Source: Actinomycetota bacterium (GTDB lineage Bacteria; Actinomycetota; Thermoleophilia; Gaiellales; Gaiellaceae). Taken from it: DNA of 10,048 nt. The stretch spans positions 1-10,048 of the forward strand of contig JAIBJP010000062.1 in assembly GCA_020029625.1 (NCBI GenBank). Direction: 5' to 3'. Numbering within the stretch: position 1 is the stretch's first letter; every line of letters begins with the position of its first letter. Under the pieces are notes generated by a model. That model had not been told where the DNA came from and made no database searches. It was given only the letters and a program-made list of their open reading frames with translations. This document shows positions 5,943 to 10,048 of this stretch, piece by piece. Made by a program: the position numbers and the translations under genes.

Positions 5943-6950
5943 TTGCGGGTCTGGGTGGACATCACGGCGCCGGCCCACGTGCTGGTGTTCAGGCCGCTGA
6001 TCCAGCTCCTGCGCGAGCGCGGAGACGAGGTCGAGGTGACCGCGCGAGAGTACGCGCAGACCGTTCAACTGCTCGAGCTGCACGGCATCGAGGCGGAGCT
6101 GATCGGGCGCCACGGCGGTCGCTCGCGCCTGGGCAAGCTCGGCACGATGGTGACCCGCATGGCGGGCCTGCGCCGCTGGGCGCGCGGTCGGCGCTTCGAT
6201 GTGGCGCTGGCGCACGGATCCCACCACCTCACGCTCACGGCGCGCATGCTCGGCATTCCGAGCTCGACGACCTTCGACTACGAGTTCGCCACGGTTCAGC
6301 ACCAGCTGGGCTGCCGCGCCGCGAACGTAGTCGTCGTTCCGGATTCGATCCCGCCTGCTCGGCTCGAGCGCTACGGCGTCCGGCCGCCCAAGTTGCGCCA
6401 GTACCCGGGACTCAAAGAGGAGTACTACCTCGGGGACTTCGAGCCGGATCCTGGCGTCCTCGAGCCGCTCGGCCTCGATCGCGACGGAGACCGCGTCCTG
6501 GTCGTCGTCCGAACGCCGCCGGACATCGCGCTCTACCACCGCGGATCGAACCAGCTCTTTTCACAGGTGCTCGACGACCTCGGCCGAAGGGGCGAGGTCC
6601 AGGCCGTGGTCCTCCCGCGCACCCCAGAACAGCGGGACTTCGTGCGCGGGCTCGACCTGCCTTCGGTCGTCGTTCCGGACCGCGCGGTCGACGCCCAGAG
6701 CCTCATCGCGCTTTCCGATCTCGTCGTGTCCGCCGGGGGGACGATGAACCGCGAGGCCGTCGCGCTCGGAGTCACGGTCTATACGACGTTCGCTGGGCGG
6801 CTGGGCGGCGTAGACGAGGCGCTCATCCGCGAAGGGCGGCTGCGGCCGCTGACCGATCCACGCGCGCTTGAACTGAGCAAGCGCGATGGAGACGCGGGCC
6901 GCGTTCGCCGCGACCCGCGTCTCATGCTCGAGCTCTTACTGCCAGTCTAG
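5943..6950 (+). CDS. DUF354 family protein (GT-B / UDP-GlcNAc 2-epimerase-like fold)
   Basis: This is a 335-residue protein with the full DUF354 pattern: MRVWVDITAPAHVLVFRPLI (1-20), VTAREYAQTVQLLELHGI (32-49), IGRHGG (54-59), ALAHGSHH, FDYEFA, VPDSIPP, YPGLKEEYYL (154-163), VVVRTPP and the C-terminal SAGGTMNREAVALGVTVYTTF (263-283). The last matches the sugar-nucleotide side of GT-B-type glycosyltransferases and UDP-GlcNAc 2-epimerases. Members are found in archaeal and bacterial surface-sugar loci, but the reaction is not established. The TTG at 5943 is chosen because family members start with M-[RK]-[VI]-W-[VI]-D-I-T. The gene follows the propeller lipoprotein by 50 bases on the same strand and may share its transcript. 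Its TAG shares CTAG with the stop of the convergent PhoX-like gene. No signal peptide or membrane segment is seen, so it is cytoplasmic. Confidence 0.85.
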   Translation: MRVWVDITAPAHVLVFRPLIQLLRERGDEVEVTAREYAQTVQLLELHGIEAELIGRHGGRSRLGKLGTMVTRMAGLRRWARGRRFDVALAHGSHHLTLTARMLGIPSSTTFDYEFATVQHQLGCRAANVVVVPDSIPPARLERYGVRPPKLRQYPGLKEEYYLGDFEPDPGVLEPLGLDRDGDRVLVVVRTPPDIALYHRGSNQLFSQVLDDLGRRGEVQAVVLPRTPEQRDFVRGLDLPSVVVPDRAVDAQSLIALSDLVVSAGGTMNREAVALGVTVYTTFAGRLGGVDEALIREGRLRPLTDPRALELSKRDGDAGRVRRDPRLMLELLLPV

Positions 6951-8344
6951 GTACCCGGGATGTAGACGGCCATGAGCTGACCGTCCTCGCCGGTTGAGCT
7001 CCCGGGCACGAGCGAAGGCCCAGGTTGGGGCGCTGTCTGCCGGTGTGCCTGAACGTCCATCAACCACCAGCCCTCACCGAAGAACGTCTGGGCGTTGATG
7101 ACGCCCGACGATTCCCACTCACCCGGCCGGAGAGGCGGAGTGGTGTTCGGCCGCGCGACGGGCCTGAGCGACCCGGTCTTGATGCCGTAGACGAGCACGC
7201 GACCGTAGCCCGAGTCGTTGGGGCGGCCGAGCACGGTCGGTGCCGGGCCCCGGTGCTCGGAGTTGCGGTCCTCTTGAATCACAACCGCCTCGGTCGAGGT
7301 GTCGATGTTGTCGGGGTTGATGAGGTCATCGGGACCCTCCCCGTCGAGCAGAAGCGTCAGCGATGCGTTGGTCGGGTCGGACGGGTCGATATCGAGCTGA
7401 TAGAGACGACCCTTGACCGTCTCCGAGCCAAGCTTGCCAGTGTCGGCGATATACACGCGGCCGGGCCGCTGCTGCGCGGCGGCCGCGTCCTCGAGGCGAG
7501 AGAACTTGAACGCGCCCTTAGCCAAGGAGGCCGCCTCTAGCGCACCTCCGTTCGCGTTCTCCGCCTGCGTGACCGGCACGAAGTGGCCGTCGATCGTCCC
7601 GCCCTTGGCGATGTCGTTCGACGAATCGGCCGTTCCGTCAGCCTTCCAGACGTAGAGAGATCCCTGAGTCCCCGAGATTGCGCCCTCCCACGTCTTCGCG
7701 ATGTACGCGTACAGATACGCGTTGAATGCGGGCGGGTCGCGGAAGTCATCGTCCGTCGTGAGGAAGAAGGCGTCGGAGAGCCGCTCCACAGGCAAGACGT
7801 TCTCGTGCAGGACATGGCCGAAGTGTTCTGTCTCGACCCACTCCCCGGTCACCGCGTTCATCGCAATCGAACTGCCGTCATGCCCGGATACCGGGACGTC
7901 CTCCTCACCGGTGAAGTACCAGGGGACACCGTTTAGGACCTCGAGCGCCGCCGAACAGAAGCGCGCGAACCCCTCGCTTCCCGTGAACGGGTAACTGGCC
8001 TCGAGCACGCTGCGCGAATCGCGATCGATTCGGAGTCGCGAGATGCGCGAATAGACGTTGGGCGGAGCCGAGGGCTCGAGCTCATGGTTCATCAGAACCT
8101 CAATGGCCTTCGACCCGTCCTTGTAAGCGCCGAGACCGTCCGGGATACCGGACATCTGATAGCCGCCGACTACGTCTCCGGTGGACAGGATCGGGTCGAC
8201 AATGACCCCGTTCCCAGGTGTCCACGGAACCAGGTACGCGGGCTTCGCCGTCTTGAAGCCCGTCGGCGTCGCCGTTGTCGAACCCGACGCCGTCGCCAGG
8301 CCAACCAAAGCGACCGCGAGGACCAAAAGCAATCGCTTACGCAT
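6947..8344 (-). CDS. Secreted PhoX/DUF839-like protein (possible phosphatase or phosphodiesterase)
   Basis: This 465-residue exported protein has an N-terminal Sec-type signal peptide (MRKRLLLVLAVALVGLATA, probable cleavage near residue 19-25). The mature part resembles the PhoX/DUF839 propeller family: GGYQMSGIPDGLGAY (60-74), EVLMNHE (82-88), RFCSAALE (128-135), FTGEED (144-149), FSRLEDA (281-287), GRVYIADTG (295-303), INPDNIDTSTEAVVIQED (342-359), GYGRVLVYG and EWESSGVINAQTFFGEGWW (409-427). PhoX enzymes hydrolyse phosphate esters using Ca2+ and Fe. I could not confirm every metal ligand, so the activity is inferred. The usual PhoX twin-arginine (Tat) signal is absent. The ATG at 8344 has a strong GGGGGAG ribosome binding site 5-6 bases upstream. 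It is convergent with the DUF354 gene, sharing CTAG at the stops, and downstream of the CapD-type gene with a 69-base gap that holds a candidate promoter. Confidence 0.78.
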   Translation of the reverse strand: MRKRLLLVLAVALVGLATASGSTTATPTGFKTAKPAYLVPWTPGNGVIVDPILSTGDVVGGYQMSGIPDGLGAYKDGSKAIEVLMNHELEPSAPPNVYSRISRLRIDRDSRSVLEASYPFTGSEGFARFCSAALEVLNGVPWYFTGEEDVPVSGHDGSSIAMNAVTGEWVETEHFGHVLHENVLPVERLSDAFFLTTDDDFRDPPAFNAYLYAYIAKTWEGAISGTQGSLYVWKADGTADSSNDIAKGGTIDGHFVPVTQAENANGGALEAASLAKGAFKFSRLEDAAAAQQRPGRVYIADTGKLGSETVKGRLYQLDIDPSDPTNASLTLLLDGEGPDDLINPDNIDTSTEAVVIQEDRNSEHRGPAPTVLGRPNDSGYGRVLVYGIKTGSLRPVARPNTTPPLRPGEWESSGVINAQTFFGEGWWLMDVQAHRQTAPQPGPSLVPGSSTGEDGQLMAVYIPGT

Positions 8345-8370
8345 AGAACTCCCCCTTTCCCGTGATCTCT

Positions 8371-8406
8371 CCGGGGCAGTATCTCGTAGCGACGGCCCCG
8401 GGTCTA
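8371..8406 (-). promoter_or_regulatory. Candidate promoter with an overlapping dyad upstream of the PhoX-like gene
   Basis: On the minus strand TAGACC (8406-8401), a 17-base spacer and GATACT (8383-8378) each match the sigma-70 -35 and -10 consensus at four of six positions, with transcription expected to begin near 8371, about 26 bases before the ATG. A 7-base inverted repeat, CCGGGGC (8371-8377) and GCCCCGG (8395-8401), brackets the -10. It could be an operator or simply chance in GC-rich DNA. No T-run follows it, so it is not a clear terminator for the upstream gene. Confidence 0.35.
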
Positions 8407-8413
8407 GCGCGGC

Positions 8414-10048
8414 CTAAACCGTCTCGGGCTCTCGCTCGCCTTCGCGGATGCGACGAGGGGAGCGCACCATCGCGCCGAGGCGATTGACGACCTCGACTGG
8501 CTCGCCCGCTTCGACGAGGCGCTCGAGCTCGGCGAGCTCCTCTTCCAGCCAGTGAGGATCGACCGGCTGCGTGGCGCACCGCAGGATCTTCGGATGGGAG
8601 GTCGGCACGGCGTTCTCGCCGTCCCCCCAAAGCTCCTCGTGCAGCTTCTCGCCCGGCCGGACGCCGATGAACTCGATCGCAATGTCGCGCTCCGGCTCCT
8701 TCCCGGACAGGCGGATCATGTTGCGGGCGAGCTCGATGATCTTCACAGGGGTCCCCATGTCCAGGACGTAGACATCGCCGCTCTCGCCGATCGCGCCCGC
8801 CTGGATGATGAGCTGCACGGCCTCGGGAATGGTCATGAAGTAGCGCGTCATGTCCGGGTGGGTGACGGTGACCGGCCCGCCGCGCGCGATCTGGCGCCGG
8901 AAGAGCGGGATCACGCTCCCCGACGAGCCGAGCACGTTGCCGAAGCGCACCGAGATGAAATGCGTGCCGTTCTGCTCGCGGGCCGCCGCCGCCTCCACGA
9001 TCCATTCGCAGACGGCCTTCGTCTGCCCGAGCACGTTCTTCGGATTGACGGCCTTGTCAGTCGAGACGAGGACGAACCGTTTCGCTCCCAGCTCGGAGGC
9101 GACGTCCGCGACAACCGAGGTGGAGAAGATGTTGTTCCGCGCGGACTCGAGCGGATTCGCTTCCATGAGCGGCACGTGCTTGTAGGCCGCGGCGTGGAAG
9201 ACGACGCCGGGGCGGAAGCGCTCGAACAGCCGGCGCATCTTCACGCGGTCCTTCACGTCGGCGAGAACGGAGACCGTGGACGGGTAGCTGCGCTCGAAGG
9301 TGAGCTCGCGCTCGATCTCCACCAGCGCGTTCTCGCCGTTGTCGACGAGCACGATTCGCTCGGCGCCGACCGCCGCGATCTGGCGGCAGAGCTCCGAGCC
9401 GATCGAGCCGCCTGCGCCCGTCACCAGCACGGTCTCGCCCGTGAGGTACGAGGCGATCGAGGCGAGGTCGAGCTCGACTGCTTCTCTTCCGAGGACGTCC
9501 TCGACCTGTACCTCGCGGAGCTGGCGGGAAAGGTTGAGGTCGCCGCTGATGAGCTCGTAGACGGCGGGAAGGGTCTTCACGGGGACGCGCGCGTCACGGC
9601 AAGCGTTGACGATCTTCTGGCGCGTCTCTCCGGCAGCGGACGGGACGGCGATGATGACCTCGTCCGGCCGGTTGTCGGCGATGAGGGCGGCGAGATCGTC
9701 CGTCGTCCCGAGCACGCGCACGCCGTGGACGCGAAGGTTCCTCTTCCGAGTGTCGTCGTCGACGAGCCCGATGGGCGTGTAGCCGAGCGTCCGGTTCTTC
9801 TGCATCTCGCGCAGGATGAGCTGGCCCGCGTCGCCCGCCCCGACCACGATGACTTCCTTTCCACGCGCGACGAACCCCTTGCGGCCGGGCCGCTCCATGA
9901 GTGTGCGCGCGAGCAGCCGCACGCCCGTGACGAGGGCCAGGAGCAGCAGCGTGTCCATGATGAGGACCGAGCGCGGCAACCGCACGTTCTCGACCGGCTC
10001 GACGAGGTAGATGACGACAAAGACGAGAAAAGAGGCGAGGACGACGCC
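8414..10048 (-). CDS. Membrane-anchored nucleoside-diphosphate-sugar epimerase/dehydratase, CapD/WbpM family (N-terminus off the right edge)
   Basis: 544 residues are visible and the frame is open to the edge. The GTG at 9985 is not the true start: upstream of it the frame continues with a hydrophobic segment (GVVLASFLVFVVIYLV). The family is usually 600-650 residues with about four N-terminal membrane helices. Numbering from 9985: a second hydrophobic segment LLLLALVTGVRLL, then a first Rossmann domain with VVGAGDAGQLILREM (47-61), then the catalytic SDR domain with VTGAGGSIGSELCRQI (188-203), VVFHAAAYKHVPLMEANP (261-278), STDKAVNPKNVLGQTK (308-323), RFGNVLGSSGSVIP, TRYFMTIPEAV and GVRPGEKLHEELW (441-453). 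Relatives (WbpM, FlaA1, PglF) are UDP-GlcNAc 4,6-dehydratases that start diNAcBac, QuiNAc or FucNAc-type sugar synthesis for surface glycans. The catalytic Tyr (FlaA1) or Met (WbpM) position is Leu319 here. UDP-GlcNAc as the substrate is inferred. Confidence 0.92.
   Translation of the reverse strand, partial: GVVLASFLVFVVIYLVEPVENVRLPRSVLIMDTLLLLALVTGVRLLARTLMERPGRKGFVARGKEVIVVGAGDAGQLILREMQKNRTLGYTPIGLVDDDTRKRNLRVHGVRVLGTTDDLAALIADNRPDEVIIAVPSAAGETRQKIVNACRDARVPVKTLPAVYELISGDLNLSRQLREVQVEDVLGREAVELDLASIASYLTGETVLVTGAGGSIGSELCRQIAAVGAERIVLVDNGENALVEIERELTFERSYPSTVSVLADVKDRVKMRRLFERFRPGVVFHAAAYKHVPLMEANPLESARNNIFSTSVVADVASELGAKRFVLVSTDKAVNPKNVLGQTKAVCEWIVEAAAAREQNGTHFISVRFGNVLGSSGSVIPLFRRQIARGGPVTVTHPDMTRYFMTIPEAVQLIIQAGAIGESGDVYVLDMGTPVKIIELARNMIRLSGKEPERDIAIEFIGVRPGEKLHEELWGDGENAVPTSHPKILRCATQPVDPHWLEEELAELERLVEAGEPVEVVNRLGAMVRSPRRIREGEREPETV

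Noticed and set aside
5889..6539. Minus-strand frame of 216 codons under the DUF354 gene
   Set aside because: It is antisense to a conserved gene and has a charged, motif-free composition.
5915..6871. Second plus-strand open frame of 318 codons overlapping the DUF354 gene
   Set aside because: It is Arg/Ala/Pro-rich with no motifs, while the other frame matches DUF354 from end to end.

Overview
This window is ordinary high-GC bacterial chromosome. It is densely coded, with short gaps and many stop/start overlaps, TTG and GTG starts, and codons ending in G or C. The protein set (a two-repeat protein with an NPFAVFGGLGV tail, a pilin-like secreted protein ending in YC...PC, a DUF354 protein, a short fumarate-reductase-type flavoprotein beside a class I fumarase, a CapD/WbpM-type epimerase) suggests an actinobacterium, possibly Thermoleophilia (Gaiellales/Solirubrobacterales). 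That placement is from memory of similar proteins and was not checked. I see no rRNA, tRNA, CRISPR array, insertion sequence, integrase or phage gene.

Layout, left to right. (1) 1-1540, minus strand: a flavoprotein of the fumarate reductase/succinate dehydrogenase/L-aspartate oxidase superfamily, translationally coupled by a GTGA overlap to a class I fumarate hydratase alpha subunit that runs off the left edge. (2) 1633-1968, plus strand: a small membrane-anchored, pilin-like protein. (3) 1982-4515, minus strand: a likely operon of a LysR regulator, an iron-containing alcohol dehydrogenase/maleylacetate reductase-like protein and a 215-residue protein with two copies of one domain. (4) 4516-4638: a divergent control region with a textbook LysR-type box, a second dyad and a perfect 11-bp-stem hairpin. 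(5) 4639-6950, plus strand: a lipoprotein with a glucose/sorbosone dehydrogenase-type propeller, then a DUF354 (GT-B-like) protein. (6) 6947-8344, minus strand: a secreted PhoX/DUF839-like protein whose stop codon shares a CTAG with the DUF354 gene. (7) 8414 to the right edge, minus strand: a membrane-anchored nucleoside-diphosphate-sugar epimerase/dehydratase (CapD/WbpM family), cut by the window edge. No stretch longer than about 125 bases lacks a gene.

How the genes fit together: the left pair points to fumarate/C4-dicarboxylate metabolism. The LysR regulator probably controls its own operon and perhaps the divergent lipoprotein gene. The DUF354 and CapD-type proteins point to surface polysaccharide or glycoconjugate synthesis. 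I found no convincing new system. The points most worth checking are a dehydrogenase gene with no canonical start codon over its first 195 codons, a sugar-dehydrogenase-like propeller that seems to lack the catalytic histidine, a CapD-type enzyme with leucine at the catalytic Tyr/Met position, and the structured leader at 4531-4607.
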